Program-made: the position numbers and the translations under genes
Shown: one piece after another, positions 9,089 through 18,057 of the stretch
Layout of the letters: the number at the start of each line of letters is the position of its first letter
Numbering within the stretch: position 1 is the stretch's first letter
Origin: Clostridiales bacterium
Lineage (GTDB): Bacteria > Bacillota > Clostridia > Lachnospirales > Lachnospiraceae
DNA: 64,000 bases
Reading direction: 5' to 3'
Assembly (NCBI GenBank): GCA_021204045.1
Contig: JAJQAA010000039.1
Location: forward strand, 1-64,000
The notes under the pieces: model-generated
The model's database searches: none
Seen by the model: the letters and a program-made list of their open reading frames with translations, nothing else
What the model was told of the DNA's origin: nothing

Positions 9089-10189
9089 TCACGCAAACTC
9101 GGTTTCCGTCCGCGCCAGCGCCGAGGCGATTACCTTATCCATGTCATAGTATTTGTATTCCGCCAGACGACCGCCGAAAACCACCTTGTCTTCTTTCGCC
9201 GCAAGCTCCGCATACCGGCTGTAAACGCCCTGGTTTTTCTCGTCATTGACCGGATAATAGGCCTCCATGCCCTCCTGCCACTCGGACGGATATTCGCGGG
9301 AAATCACGGTTTTGGGCTGCGTGCCGAACTCGAAATGCTTGTGCTCAATAATCCGGGTATACGGCGTCTCGCGATCCGTGTAATTGACCACAGCCACGCC
9401 CTGGTAATTTTCCTCATCGAGCAACTCTGTCTCAAACCGCACGGTCCGGTACTCAAGCCTGCCGAAACAATATTGATAATATGCATCAATCATGCCTGTA
9501 TATACCACTTTTTTGCCCAGGCTGTCGTAATGTTCCTTATCTGTAAGGTAATCGACGCCGGTCTCAATATCGCAGCCCTCAAACAGACGGTCGATGATCA
9601 CGTTGTAACCGCCGATCGGAATGCCCTGATAAAGATCGTTGAAATAATTGTTGTCATAGGTAAAGCGCACCGGAAGCCGCTTGATAATGAAAGACGGCAG
9701 ATCCTTACAGTCGCGGCCCCACTGCTTTTCGGTGTATCCCTTGACCAGCTTCTCATAAATGTCTGTGCCGACCAGGCTGATCGCCTGCTCTTCGAGGTTG
9801 CGCGGCTCGCCCTGCACCGCCCCGCGCTGCTTATCAATGATCGCCTTCGCCTCAGCCGGGGTACTGATCCCCCACATCTTGCTGAAGGTATTCATATTAA
9901 ACGGCATATTGTACATCTCGCCCTTATAATTAGCAACCGGGCTGTTCGTATAACGGTTGAACTCCGCCAGAGCGTTAACATAATCCCATACTTTGCGGTC
10001 GCTCGTGTGGAAAATATGCGCGCCGTAGCGGTGTACATGGATGCCTTCCACATCCTCACAGTAAACATTACCGCCGATGTGGTCACGCTTTTCCACAATC
10101 AGACAGGTCTTTCCCCGTTTCTTCGCCTCATACGCCCAGACACCGGCATACAGGCCGCTGCCGACCAGCACATAATCATAAGTTTTCAT
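9089..10189 (-). CDS. glf: UDP-galactopyranose mutase
   Basis: UDP-galactopyranose mutase, an FAD enzyme that interconverts UDP-galactopyranose and UDP-galactofuranose. The 366 residues match the bacterial enzymes. The FAD-binding VGSGLYAGVWAYEA is at the N terminus, followed by the family signatures HIGGNVY, GAHIFHTSDRKVWDYVN and YTEKQWGRDCKDLP, and a C-terminal GRLAEYKYYDMDKVI. As first gene of the operon it shows that the glycan contains galactofuranose. The ATG follows AAGGGGAT by 7 bases. Confidence in the function is high. Confidence 0.96.
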   Translation of the reverse strand: MKTYDYVLVGSGLYAGVWAYEAKKRGKTCLIVEKRDHIGGNVYCEDVEGIHVHRYGAHIFHTSDRKVWDYVNALAEFNRYTNSPVANYKGEMYNMPFNMNTFSKMWGISTPAEAKAIIDKQRGAVQGEPRNLEEQAISLVGTDIYEKLVKGYTEKQWGRDCKDLPSFIIKRLPVRFTYDNNYFNDLYQGIPIGGYNVIIDRLFEGCDIETGVDYLTDKEHYDSLGKKVVYTGMIDAYYQYCFGRLEYRTVRFETELLDEENYQGVAVVNYTDRETPYTRIIEHKHFEFGTQPKTVISREYPSEWQEGMEAYYPVNDEKNQGVYSRYAELAAKEDKVVFGGRLAEYKYYDMDKVIASALARTETEFA

Positions 10190-10302
10190 TTTGTAATCCC
10201 CTTGGTATTTTTGATATTTGTATGACAGGTTTTCGCTGCCCTAAAGGACTGGCTTCGCGTCGCAAGCACGCAGTCCGCACAGCCGCCGTCCAACACTTTC
10301 AT

Positions 10303-10331
10303 AGTATACTATAATTCCTGGGAAAAGTAAA
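10303..10331 (-). promoter_or_regulatory. Promoter of the glf-licD glycan operon
   Basis: On the minus strand TTTACT (10326-10331), 17 bases, TATACT (10303-10308). The leader of about 105 bases to glf holds an imperfect hairpin at 10241-10273 (GGACTG pairing with CAGTCC, inner GCTT with AAGC). No U-tract follows it, so it is not an obvious attenuator. Confidence 0.6.
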
Positions 10332-10354
10332 CGACGCGGCGATGAAATGGCGTA

Positions 10355-10600
10355 TCACGCCTGTGTTTTCAGAAGCGCCAGCTTTTCTTCCCGTGTCAGC
10401 CGCTTAATCTCCCACTCGCGCCTCATCGCCTCCTGCTTGGTCTCGAAACTCTCATGGTAGACCAGCTCCACGGGGCGCCGTCCCTTGGTATATTTCGCAC
10501 CACGGCCTTCGTTGTGCGCCTGCACCCGTTCCTCAAGATGGTTTGTCCAGCCGCAGTACAGACTGCCGTCCGCGCAGCGCAACAAATAAACGTAATTCAT
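10355..10600 (-). CDS. GIY-YIG domain protein, UPF0213/YhbQ type
   Basis: An 81-residue single-domain GIY-YIG protein: MNYVYLLRCADGSLYCGWT at the start holds the paired YVYLL/LYCGWT strands, followed by the catalytic Arg in EERVQAHNEG, KYTKGRRPVELVY and the Glu in FETKQEAMRREWEIK. Stand-alone members of this size (YhbQ, YazA) are common; DNA nicking or repair roles are proposed but not settled. The frame stays open upstream to 10846, but family alignment and the ATG at 10600 fit the short form. It lies between sipL and the glycan operon promoter. Confidence 0.88.
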   Translation of the reverse strand: MNYVYLLRCADGSLYCGWTNHLEERVQAHNEGRGAKYTKGRRPVELVYHESFETKQEAMRREWEIKRLTREEKLALLKTQA

Positions 10601-11033
10601 CCGCTCAATCCGTCCTTCGCGTGATTTCGCTAATTTCTGAGATATCATTATTCTATCTGTTTCATGAATTTTATTCAAGACTTCTGTGAGAATTCTGATC
10701 ACCGGATATGATGGTTTAGAAAAGGAAAAACACGGATCGGACGAATATATTCTGCCCACCAATATTCCACCTTTGGCTATGTAAACGGCATCCATGTCTG
10801 CAGGTTCACGGATGTCGCCCAGGTTGCCCTGATCTATAAAAAGCATCAGCCGATGCGGGATGCCGGGGCGGCCGCCGCGGGCCGCTCCCTGATAACAGTA
10901 TATACCGGTCGATGCGAAAATGTGCGTGAAAATCTCATCTCACATGCAGCGGTCACAGGCTATTGTTCCCGAAAGTTCTGTGCTTTTCTCATCCACTTTT
11001 CGCCAGCCTGGTCTCCGCATTCAGACGTTGCGC
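10601..11033. other. 433-base stretch without a recognised gene
   Basis: Between sipL and the GIY-YIG gene. On the minus strand a short hairpin GCATC/GATGC (10843-10856) followed by five T (10838-10842) could end sipL transcription, but the stem is weak. From 10846 down to 10601 the minus strand is open in frame with the GIY-YIG gene and encodes 82 residues that resemble nothing I know; this may be chance or a gene remnant. Confidence 0.4.
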
Positions 11034-12686
11034 TCAGCCGCGCACAATTTCCTTCACAAGAATCAGGACATCGCCCGGAACGATTTTTTCTGAACTCAGG
11101 CCATTTGCGGAAAGAATCGCGTCCACGGTCGTATGGAACCGTTTGGCAATGCTCCAGAGGCTGTCTCCTTCCTGTGTCAGATAACCGACAATCCCCGGCA
11201 TTTCCTGGAGTCGTTTCGTGTCAAGCGGTTCCAGCTGCGCCTGCAAAATGACGCGTTCATTGACCGGATGCAGTACCAGCAAATCGAGTGTGATGACTGC
11301 CCGGATCTCCACATTTCCGCCTCCAGCCAGCACTGCCGTGAGCTGCTCCAGTCCTGTTTCCAGATAACGCACACTTTCTTCCGCCACACCAGGTGCTTCC
11401 GCCTCATAAGAAAATGGGAGCATCTCTATGCGCGATTGTATCGGCTGCTTATCATCGTCTGTGAGATACAGCAATCGCACCTCAAGGACCCCGTTCATGA
11501 GCAGCGCGTTCTCCTTTACCTCAACCTCATCTACTTTCACAGTTCCGCTGCTGTGGCAAACCTGCAAAAACTGCGGACCGGCGTCTACGGGAAGTTTTTC
11601 CGCCAGCTTACACTTTCCGGTATTGTGAGTCAGGATCCGGTCAAACACCGCCTCTCCCGTCTCCATAATCAGCTCGCGATTGGTCGCGTAAAGGTCATCC
11701 AGCAGAGCAAGTTCCTTTTCTTCATAGAGACGGATATCCAGTTCAATCACCGCGTCAACGTCCAGTTCCCGCATTTCCCCGTCGTAGTCCGGCTTTTCTT
11801 CCAGGCCACGATGAACCAGACTCAGACTGATCACCGGAATCATCTCCGGGACGCAGCCCAGCAGCTCCACCTCACCGGAAAACGGGATGCTCTCCTCGAC
11901 CCACTGAATGACCGGCTGATCCCCTTCTCCCTCATAAAGCACGAAGATCAGCAGCGAACCCTCCAGATGAATCTTCCCGTCAAGCGGGTGCGTCGACGTC
12001 CCCGCCAGGCGCATCTCGGACCAGAGGATCCGTTCAATCGCCGGTTTCGTTCCGGAAAGCGTAATCTCATCGTGCACCCGGTAGGTATCTCTGCGCCGCA
12101 ATGCAATCGCGGCCACCTCCAGATTCTTCCTGCGCACTTCAATCTGCGGTTCATCGCCGCGCTCCATCACGCTGCGCCCTGTCATGCCGCGTTCCATCAC
12201 ACTGCTTATCATCCCGCCGCTTCCCGCGTCATCATCGCCGGAACCATTTTTCAGCTCCACCGCCGCTTCCGTATCAAACAGCGCTTCCACCTTGACCTCC
12301 AGAGTCACCACCGCCCGGATCGAAAGCTTGCGCGAATTGAGAATATCAATCTGCAGATCTTCCAGCTGCCAGCTGACGCTGACATAATCCTGCTCCGTCA
12401 GACCAGGAACATTAACCGTCTCCTCAAAAGGCACCAGGCCGCCCAGCGTCTGCAGACCGCCCTCCTCCCTGCGATAGAGAACATGAAAATCAAGCCGGCC
12501 GCGCACCTGCACCCGCTCATCCAGATTTTTCACCGGATCCATCTGGATCTCGCCGGTGTCAAGAATCACCTGCGCAATGTCTCCCATCGTGTCCGGCACG
12601 ATGAAATCGTCTTCCAGCGTCACCTGCGTCCCCACCTGATTTTTCCAGCGGTTCATATGTATATTTCGTTTCACCAGCTCCAACAT
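11034..12686 (-). CDS. sipL: SipL-like spore coat/cortex morphogenetic protein (SPOCS + LysM)
   Basis: A 550-residue soluble protein with repeated SPOCS (DUF3794) units: one at about 20-170 (VPDTMGDIAQVILDTGEI is the hallmark), others at about 190-330 and 340-480, ending in a LysM domain (about 498-546, TQEGDSLWSIAKRFHTTVDA). This layout is that of SipL, which binds SpoIVA through its LysM domain and links it to the forespore surface in Clostridia that lack SpoVID. Between units, residues 160-185 are a Gly/Ser/Met-rich linker. The gene is preceded by a sigma-E-like promoter, which fits mother-cell expression. It marks the organism as a spore former. Confidence 0.9.
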   Translation of the reverse strand: MLELVKRNIHMNRWKNQVGTQVTLEDDFIVPDTMGDIAQVILDTGEIQMDPVKNLDERVQVRGRLDFHVLYRREEGGLQTLGGLVPFEETVNVPGLTEQDYVSVSWQLEDLQIDILNSRKLSIRAVVTLEVKVEALFDTEAAVELKNGSGDDDAGSGGMISSVMERGMTGRSVMERGDEPQIEVRRKNLEVAAIALRRRDTYRVHDEITLSGTKPAIERILWSEMRLAGTSTHPLDGKIHLEGSLLIFVLYEGEGDQPVIQWVEESIPFSGEVELLGCVPEMIPVISLSLVHRGLEEKPDYDGEMRELDVDAVIELDIRLYEEKELALLDDLYATNRELIMETGEAVFDRILTHNTGKCKLAEKLPVDAGPQFLQVCHSSGTVKVDEVEVKENALLMNGVLEVRLLYLTDDDKQPIQSRIEMLPFSYEAEAPGVAEESVRYLETGLEQLTAVLAGGGNVEIRAVITLDLLVLHPVNERVILQAQLEPLDTKRLQEMPGIVGYLTQEGDSLWSIAKRFHTTVDAILSANGLSSEKIVPGDVLILVKEIVRG

Positions 12687-12769
12687 AAAACATTCACCCT
12701 ACCTTCCTCGCCGACGCCGCAAAGGCCGTCCGCTGCGCTCTCTGATTCCGGGCTCTCCAACCCTTTTGA

Positions 12770-12798
12770 AGTTTATGTGATAAATCCGTCAAATATAC
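12770..12798 (-). promoter_or_regulatory. Candidate sigma-E promoter of sipL
   Basis: On the minus strand GTATATT (12792-12798), 14 bases, CATAAACT (12770-12777), close to the sporulation sigma-E pattern (ATATT, about 14, CATACAAT). It lies 84 bases before the sipL ATG. No convincing vegetative promoter is seen in this gap. Confidence 0.5.
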
Positions 12799-12860
12799 CG
12801 TATCACCGGACGCATCCTGCACGGCTGACGCCGGATGATCCGGTTCTCTCTGATCATCCT

Positions 12861-13292
12861 TCACTGAAAAATCACCGGATTTTCCAGATATTCGGTCTGT
12901 ACCACAATGTACGGATAGGATTTTCCTGTTCCCGTTTCCTCGCTCTTCTCGGGTCCGACAAGTTCTGTATCGATAACAATGGAATTCTCCGTCAGATACA
13001 GCTCCCGCACGCGGATACTGTAACCTCCCGTACTCTGTTCCCCGTAACCCACGACAATAAACAGACCCTGATCATTGCTGTAGGTCAGCTTGAATGGCGC
13101 CGCTTTTTTCTCGCTGACAAGCCGCACCAGCTCATCCGGCAGGTTCGTTTCGCTCACCACAGTAAAATCAAGGTCCCGCACCTTATCCTGATTTTCTTTC
13201 TCCACCGTGCATCCGGTCAGCAGCCGCACCGCGACCGTCCAAAGCACGAGACAGGCTGCCAGCAGCCATTTCCCTTTTGATGTTCTGCACAT
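12861..13292 (-). CDS. PrcB-like lipoprotein (PrcB_C domain)
   Basis: A 143-residue secreted lipoprotein. A hydrophobic signal (residues 9-25) ends in LLTGC with the lipid-modified Cys at 28. The rest contains the PrcB C-terminal domain: FIVVGYGEQSTGGYSIRV and later YPYIVVQTEYLENPVIF. This domain is named after the PrcB subunit of the dentilisin protease complex; in Clostridia it occurs in small lipoproteins of unknown role. GGGAGG lies 5-6 bases before the ATG. It lies just upstream of sipL in the same direction, with a separate sipL promoter between. Confidence 0.85.
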   Translation of the reverse strand: MCRTSKGKWLLAACLVLWTVAVRLLTGCTVEKENQDKVRDLDFTVVSETNLPDELVRLVSEKKAAPFKLTYSNDQGLFIVVGYGEQSTGGYSIRVRELYLTENSIVIDTELVGPEKSEETGTGKSYPYIVVQTEYLENPVIFQ

Positions 13293-13459
13293 ATCTGCCT
13301 CCCTAAGCGTTCGATTATTACTACTCTATTCTTACGGGCATCCATCCATGCGAACATTTCGCTGACAATGTTCCTCTGTTTTTGCAGTCAAAATGAATGA
13401 CCGCAATATCTCAACTCTTGAACATTCCGGGAAATTCTCTGTATTTTGGGAAAAAATTA

Positions 13460-13468
13460 TGGTACAAT
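13460..13468 (+). promoter_or_regulatory. Extended -10 promoter of the TetR gene
   Basis: TGG followed by TACAAT (13463-13468) makes an extended -10; the -35 is weak. It lies 85 bases before the start codon. Confidence 0.4.
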
Positions 13469-13552
13469 CAGAACAAATTGACAATCAGAACCACAGAATT
13501 TCGGCGGCAAAAAGTACGACGCCAGATAATCTGCTTCCGGGGAGAAATGAAG

Positions 13553-14164
13553 ATGGCCAAATGGCTTGCAAGAAACACGCGCGGTAAAATTGTGAGCGCC
13601 GCATGGAAATTATTTTATGAGCAGGGATATGAAGATACGACGGTAGAAGAAATCATCGCGCTTTCCCAGACTTCCAAAGGCTCGTTCTATCATTATTTTG
13701 ATGGAAAGGACGCGCTGCTGGGCACACTGAGCACGCTATTTGATGAAAAATACGAAGATCTGACCGGGCAGCTCAAACCGGAGATGACCGCGATGGAACA
13801 GCTGCTTTTTCTGAACAACGAGCTGTTTGGCATGATCGAAAACAGCATCTCCATCGACCTGCTCGCCGGTCTGCTCGCCACGCAGCTGACGACGGCCAGC
13901 GCCAAACAGCTGCTCGACCACAACCGCATCTATTACAAGCTGCTGCGCAAAATCATCGCCCAGGGGCAGGCGGACGGCCAGCTCACCGACACGCTGAGCG
14001 TCAGCGAGATGGTCAAGCTTTACGCTCTCTGCGAACGTGCTCTGATGTATGACTGGTGCCTGTGCGGCGGCGAATACTCCCTCCGCCAGTACAGCGCCCA
14101 GCTCATGCCCGGTTTCCTTGGCAGTTTTCTGCCTGCCTCCCCCCACTGTCCTGGCGGCGGATAA
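13553..14164 (+). CDS. TetR/AcrR family transcriptional regulator
   Basis: A 203-residue TetR-family repressor. The N-terminal DNA-binding domain (about 8-55) shows IVSAAWKLFYEQGYEDTTVEEI and the recognition helix SKGSFYHYFDGKDALL. The C-terminal ligand domain is all-helical and not assignable. GGAG at 13541-13544 is 8 bases before the ATG at 13553; the in-frame ATG at 13547 is too close. It converges with mutM, three bases apart, and no efflux pump lies next to it, so its target is unknown. The last residues (PASPHCPGGG) are low-complexity. Confidence 0.88.
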   Translation: MAKWLARNTRGKIVSAAWKLFYEQGYEDTTVEEIIALSQTSKGSFYHYFDGKDALLGTLSTLFDEKYEDLTGQLKPEMTAMEQLLFLNNELFGMIENSISIDLLAGLLATQLTTASAKQLLDHNRIYYKLLRKIIAQGQADGQLTDTLSVSEMVKLYALCERALMYDWCLCGGEYSLRQYSAQLMPGFLGSFLPASPHCPGGG

Positions 14165-14167
14165 ACC

Positions 14168-14995
14168 TCAGGCTTCCTGACAGCACGGACAGAATACACT
14201 GCTTCTCCCTCCGACCACGATCCGGCAAAGCCTGGCGCCACAACAAGGGCAGGGTTTTCCCTCATGGCCGTAGACCTGCAAAAACGGCGTATTGCGGTAA
14301 TCCTGTCCCTTCGTTTCCAGATATTCTTCCGGCGTTATTTCATTTTTCTGGATAAAGAATGACAGCCGCTCCGGGATCGTTACTGCAAGGCGCTCCCACT
14401 CCTCCCAGGTCAGACTGACTGCCAGGCGTGCCGGATGAATCTTTGCCGCAAACAAAATCTCGTCGGAATAAATATTTCCGATTCCCGCAATCTCACTCTG
14501 CTCCATCAGACAGGTCTTGATGGCTCTTTTCCGCTTTCCCAGCCTGGCCGACAGATACTGCGCATCAAAATCCGGCACAAACGGCTCTTTCCCCAGTTTC
14601 TCAATCCCGCTGTATGGATCGGCTTCTCCGTCCCCAAGCAGCCAGAAACGCCCGAAACGGCGCGTGTCGGAAAAACGCAGTTCCGCTCCGTTATTCAACC
14701 GGAAAATCAGATGCGTATGTTTTTCCTGCGCGACATCCGCAGGCGTCACCAGCAGACAGCCGGTCATCCGCAGATGCAAAATCATCCGGTCGCCGCTTTC
14801 CATATGAATCACGAGAAATTTTCCCCGCCGCGTGATATGGCTGATCGTCTGCCCTTTCAAACGCCAGCAAAATTCAGCCGCGTCCGGGTAAGCGACAACC
14901 TCCGGTCGACTGACAATAATCTCTTCCATCACACAGCCCTGTATCTGTGGTTCGATCACCCGTCGGATCGTCTCTACTTCCGGTAACTCCGGCAT
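14168..14995 (-). CDS. mutM: Formamidopyrimidine-DNA glycosylase
   Basis: Fpg/MutM excises 8-oxoguanine and other oxidised purines and nicks the abasic site. The mature N terminus PELPEVETI carries the catalytic Pro and Glu; the beta-turn lysine is K59 (RRGKFLVI); GIGNIYSDEILFAA is the helix-two-turn-helix; the C-terminal zinc finger has the CPCC and CPCC pairs around VGGRSSVF. The 275 residues match the family. An AGGA 8 bases upstream supports the ATG at 14995. It is transcribed after the ABC operon but separated by a terminator. Confidence 0.95.
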   Translation of the reverse strand: MPELPEVETIRRVIEPQIQGCVMEEIIVSRPEVVAYPDAAEFCWRLKGQTISHITRRGKFLVIHMESGDRMILHLRMTGCLLVTPADVAQEKHTHLIFRLNNGAELRFSDTRRFGRFWLLGDGEADPYSGIEKLGKEPFVPDFDAQYLSARLGKRKRAIKTCLMEQSEIAGIGNIYSDEILFAAKIHPARLAVSLTWEEWERLAVTIPERLSFFIQKNEITPEEYLETKGQDYRNTPFLQVYGHEGKPCPCCGARLCRIVVGGRSSVFCPCCQEA

Positions 14996-15115
14996 AAGGT
15001 TTTCCTGCCTTTCTACTTTGAGTTGAAAATTAATGATGCCACGGATTGCCTCAAGGATCGCCCTTCGGGTGTCCATGCTTCGCAAACCCTGACATCATTG
15101 TACCAGTTTTTCCGG

Positions 15116-15153
15116 AAAAAGAACAGCCGCCACTATCGTAAAATAGTGACGGC
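15116..15153 (-). terminator. Terminator of the ABC transporter operon
   Basis: Read on the minus strand, GCCGTCACTAT and ATAGTGGCGGC pair over 11 positions (one G-T) across a 6-base loop (15126-15153), followed by a T-rich run ending at 15116. It sits 42 bases after the binding-protein gene. Confidence 0.8.
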
Positions 15154-15194
15154 CATTCTATAAAAATCTCAAAACGATTGAAAATCCGATCCGC

Positions 15195-16325
15195 TTACTG
15201 GTTCACTTCTGTATAGATCGAATTCCAGTGCTCAAGCACCTGCTCCCTGTTCTCGATCATCCAGTCGACGTCGCGGGTTACCCAGGTGACATCTTCGGTC
15301 TTGGGAAGATACGGGCTCTCGAAGTCAGCCTTGGAGTTGGTCATACGCAGCGTCCCGAGGGCTTCGCCAAGCGCGTTCTGTCCGTCAGCGCTCATCAGGA
15401 AGTTGACCATCGCCTTTGCCGCGTTGGGATGCGGGGCATCCTTGACAACCGCGCAGCCAAACGCGGACGCGGAGGTTCCTTCCTCCGGATATACCATGCG
15501 GATATTTGTCGCGCCGGACTTCAGAAGGGTGGAAGCGCCATCCTCGTAGGTGATGCCGACCGCATACTCGCCGGTCTCAACAGACTTGAAGCATACGGAA
15601 GAAGAGGTGGAGATCACCAGGCCGTTGTTCATCAGCTGCGTGATGTAATCCCAAGCTTCGTCGCTGTCTTTTCCAAATACGGACATGATGTTGCAGACGT
15701 TGTTCCATGCCGCCGAAGAGGAGTTCGGATCGGAGAAAACGATCTTGCCGTTCAGCGCCGGATCGAGCAGATCCGCGTAGCTGTTGATCTCAAGTCCCAG
15801 CTCTGCCTCAAGATCGGTATTGATGCAGAATACGCAGGTAGAAAGATGGTCAAGGTTGTAAAAACCGTTGTTGGATCTGTAGTCCTCAATGACCTCATCC
15901 TCGTAATCGGAAAGCCAGTGCTCAAAGATATCGCTGTAGGTATCGCCGTCACTGTTGCTCAGGCCGCCCCACATGATGTCGCCCTGGGGATTGGCGGCCT
16001 CAGCAGCAATTCTCGCGGTCAGCTCGCCGGCCGAACCGTTCACGACCTCGACCTCGCAGTCGGGATACAGCTCGTTGAATTTCTCGATCAGGTTGTCCAG
16101 ATCGTTCTCCGTCATACTGGAATAAAGAACCAAGCTGTCCTCAATATCCACTTCTTCCGCAGCCGCTTCTGTTTCCTCAGCCGCAGCCTCTGTCGCGGCC
16201 GCCTCGGTAGCCGTTGCTGTCGTTGCTGCCGCCGTCGTCGATGTGCTCGAGCTGGAACTGCCACATGCGCTCAGAGCCGCTGCCGTCATGATAACCGTCA
16301 TAACCAATGCTAATTTCTTCCTCAT
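15195..16325 (-). CDS. ABC transporter substrate-binding lipoprotein, ferric-iron/AfuA type
   Basis: A 376-residue extracellular binding protein, family 1. Signal peptide with LSACGSSS lipobox (Cys 21), then an Ala/Thr/Glu low-complexity spacer to about residue 60, then the core: LVLYSSMTENDLDNLIEKF, QGDIMWGG, VGITYEDGAS. This is the fold of FbpA/AfuA/FutA ferric-iron binders and of the related 2-aminoethylphosphonate and thiamine binders; the ligand is not decided by sequence. It is last in an operon after the ATPase and the permease. Confidence 0.85.
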   Translation of the reverse strand: MRKKLALVMTVIMTAAALSACGSSSSSTSTTAAATTATATEAAATEAAAEETEAAAEEVDIEDSLVLYSSMTENDLDNLIEKFNELYPDCEVEVVNGSAGELTARIAAEAANPQGDIMWGGLSNSDGDTYSDIFEHWLSDYEDEVIEDYRSNNGFYNLDHLSTCVFCINTDLEAELGLEINSYADLLDPALNGKIVFSDPNSSSAAWNNVCNIMSVFGKDSDEAWDYITQLMNNGLVISTSSSVCFKSVETGEYAVGITYEDGASTLLKSGATNIRMVYPEEGTSASAFGCAVVKDAPHPNAAKAMVNFLMSADGQNALGEALGTLRMTNSKADFESPYLPKTEDVTWVTRDVDWMIENREQVLEHWNSIYTEVNQ

Positions 16326-16377
16326 AATAACACCTCTCCTTTTTTTATTTCCATCGGCATCGCCGGTGAATAACGAT

Positions 16378-18027
16378 TTAAAGCTTGATATCCTCGGCCT
16401 TGCTGACCAGCAGATATATGATCAGGGAAGCCGCGGTCACCACGGTCAGGATCGCCGCGAAGGCTGCCGCCAGACCGTAATTCCCTCGCGAGATCGCCAC
16501 ATAGGCGGACATCGTCAGAGTGATATTTTTATTGTTGTACAGAATGATAGAGCTGGAAAGCTCCGTCACAATCGCGACCCAGCTTAGGATCGCTCCGGAA
16601 AGAATACCGTTGGACATCATCGGAACGGTAATCTGCGTAAATGTTTTCAGCTTTGACGCTCCCAGGCTGATCGAAGCTTCCTCTATGCTCATCGGGATCT
16701 GCATCAGCGTGGCCGTGGCCGATCGTATCGTGTACGGCATTCGTCGTATGACGAACGAGATCAGCATGATCCAGATCGTCCCGGTCAGCGCCAGCGGCTT
16801 GCTGCCGAACGCGATAACCAGCGCGATACCGATGACGGAACCCGGCATAATGTACGGGAGCATCGCCATCGTGTCGATCGCGTGATTGAGGAAACTCGAA
16901 CGGCGCACGACAAGGTAGGCAATTAGGATCGATATGATAATGATAATCGCCAGCGCGCCGATGCCCAGCATCATCGTATTTTTGATTGAGCGCACAAGGA
17001 GCTTCTTCACCGCCGCCTGATAATTGGCCAGCGAATAACCCGGCTTAAATACCGCCTGATCGCAGTTGCGGAAAGACAGGTAAATGATATAAACCTGCGG
17101 CATGAACGCGATGCCGATCAGTAGGTAGCTGTACAAATACATCAGCACGCCCTGGATTCCCTTCGGTTTTTTCTTCTCAATCGGATGGAGCGCGTTGATC
17201 GAAAATTTGTATCTGCTCGTCGCGTACTGCTGAATGAAGAATACGACCGCTGTCACGGCGATCGCGATCACGCTTATGGCCGCCGCAAAGTTGTGGTCGG
17301 TGCCGTTTTCGCCGAGATACTGGTTGTAAATCTCGACCGGGAAAGTCCGGAAGCCTTCTCCGATCAGCAGCGGCGTACCGAAATCGGCAAACGACTGCAT
17401 AAACACCATCAGGGAGGCTGCCAGAATCGTCGGCATCGACAGGTTCATAATGATCTGGAAAAACCGCTTGACGCCGGTACAGCCCATGTTGGCCGACGCC
17501 TCCATCAGCGTGTTGTCAATATTTTTGAACGCACCGTTCATGTACACGAACACAAGCGGGAAAAACTTGAGGGACTGCACCAGCATAATACCCCGGAAGC
17601 CGTAAATGCTGCCAAGCTGGATCCCGAACGTATTTTTAAGGAACTGCGTAATCACGCCCGAACGCCCGAGCAGCAGGATCCACGAGTACGCGCCGATAAA
17701 CGGGGCCGACATACAGCAGAGGATGCTGAGGACAAACATGAGCTTCGCGCCCTTGAGCCGGTAAAACGAATAAAAATACGAAAGCGGTATCCCGATAATC
17801 AGCGTGACGATCGTCAGCGTGATGCTGACCTTAAAGCTGTTTAAAATGGTCTTACTGTAGTAGCTCTGGGAAAAGAATTTGACAAACTGCTCCAGCGTAA
17901 ACTGACCATCCTTGGATATCACCGCCTGCTTTAAGATACCAAGCATCGGATATACCAAAAATATCAGGAACAGCACCAGAAACAGAACGGTAACCCCCGA
18001 CCAGAGCTCGAATTTCCTGCGTTTCAC
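16378..18027 (-). CDS. ABC transporter permease, fused two-domain, iron type
   Basis: A 549-residue permease made of two homologous halves, each with about six membrane segments and an EAA-type loop (EASANMGCTGVKRFFQI near 177-193 and EEASISLGASKLKTFTQI near 445-462) that docks the ATPase. Such fused permeases belong to the FbpB/AfuB ferric-iron family and relatives. Translation most likely starts at a GTG (18027) preceded by a G-rich site. It lies 30 bases after the ATPase gene and 52 before the binding-protein gene. Confidence 0.87.
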   Translation of the reverse strand: MKRRKFELWSGVTVLFLVLFLIFLVYPMLGILKQAVISKDGQFTLEQFVKFFSQSYYSKTILNSFKVSITLTIVTLIIGIPLSYFYSFYRLKGAKLMFVLSILCCMSAPFIGAYSWILLLGRSGVITQFLKNTFGIQLGSIYGFRGIMLVQSLKFFPLVFVYMNGAFKNIDNTLMEASANMGCTGVKRFFQIIMNLSMPTILAASLMVFMQSFADFGTPLLIGEGFRTFPVEIYNQYLGENGTDHNFAAAISVIAIAVTAVVFFIQQYATSRYKFSINALHPIEKKKPKGIQGVLMYLYSYLLIGIAFMPQVYIIYLSFRNCDQAVFKPGYSLANYQAAVKKLLVRSIKNTMMLGIGALAIIIIISILIAYLVVRRSSFLNHAIDTMAMLPYIMPGSVIGIALVIAFGSKPLALTGTIWIMLISFVIRRMPYTIRSATATLMQIPMSIEEASISLGASKLKTFTQITVPMMSNGILSGAILSWVAIVTELSSSIILYNNKNITLTMSAYVAISRGNYGLAAAFAAILTVVTAASLIIYLLVSKAEDIKL

Positions 18028-18057
18028 TGTCCGATTCCCCCTCTCTCAGATCCGGTT

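Noticed and set aside
8693-10225. Long plus-strand open frame opposite licD and glf; others opposite sipL (11133-13280), the 23-25 kb operon (23501-25714) and asnS (27781-29040)
   Set aside because: They lie antisense to well-recognised genes, encode Arg/His/Ala-rich sequence with no family signature, and lack ribosome sites. They come from the codon structure of GC-rich genes.
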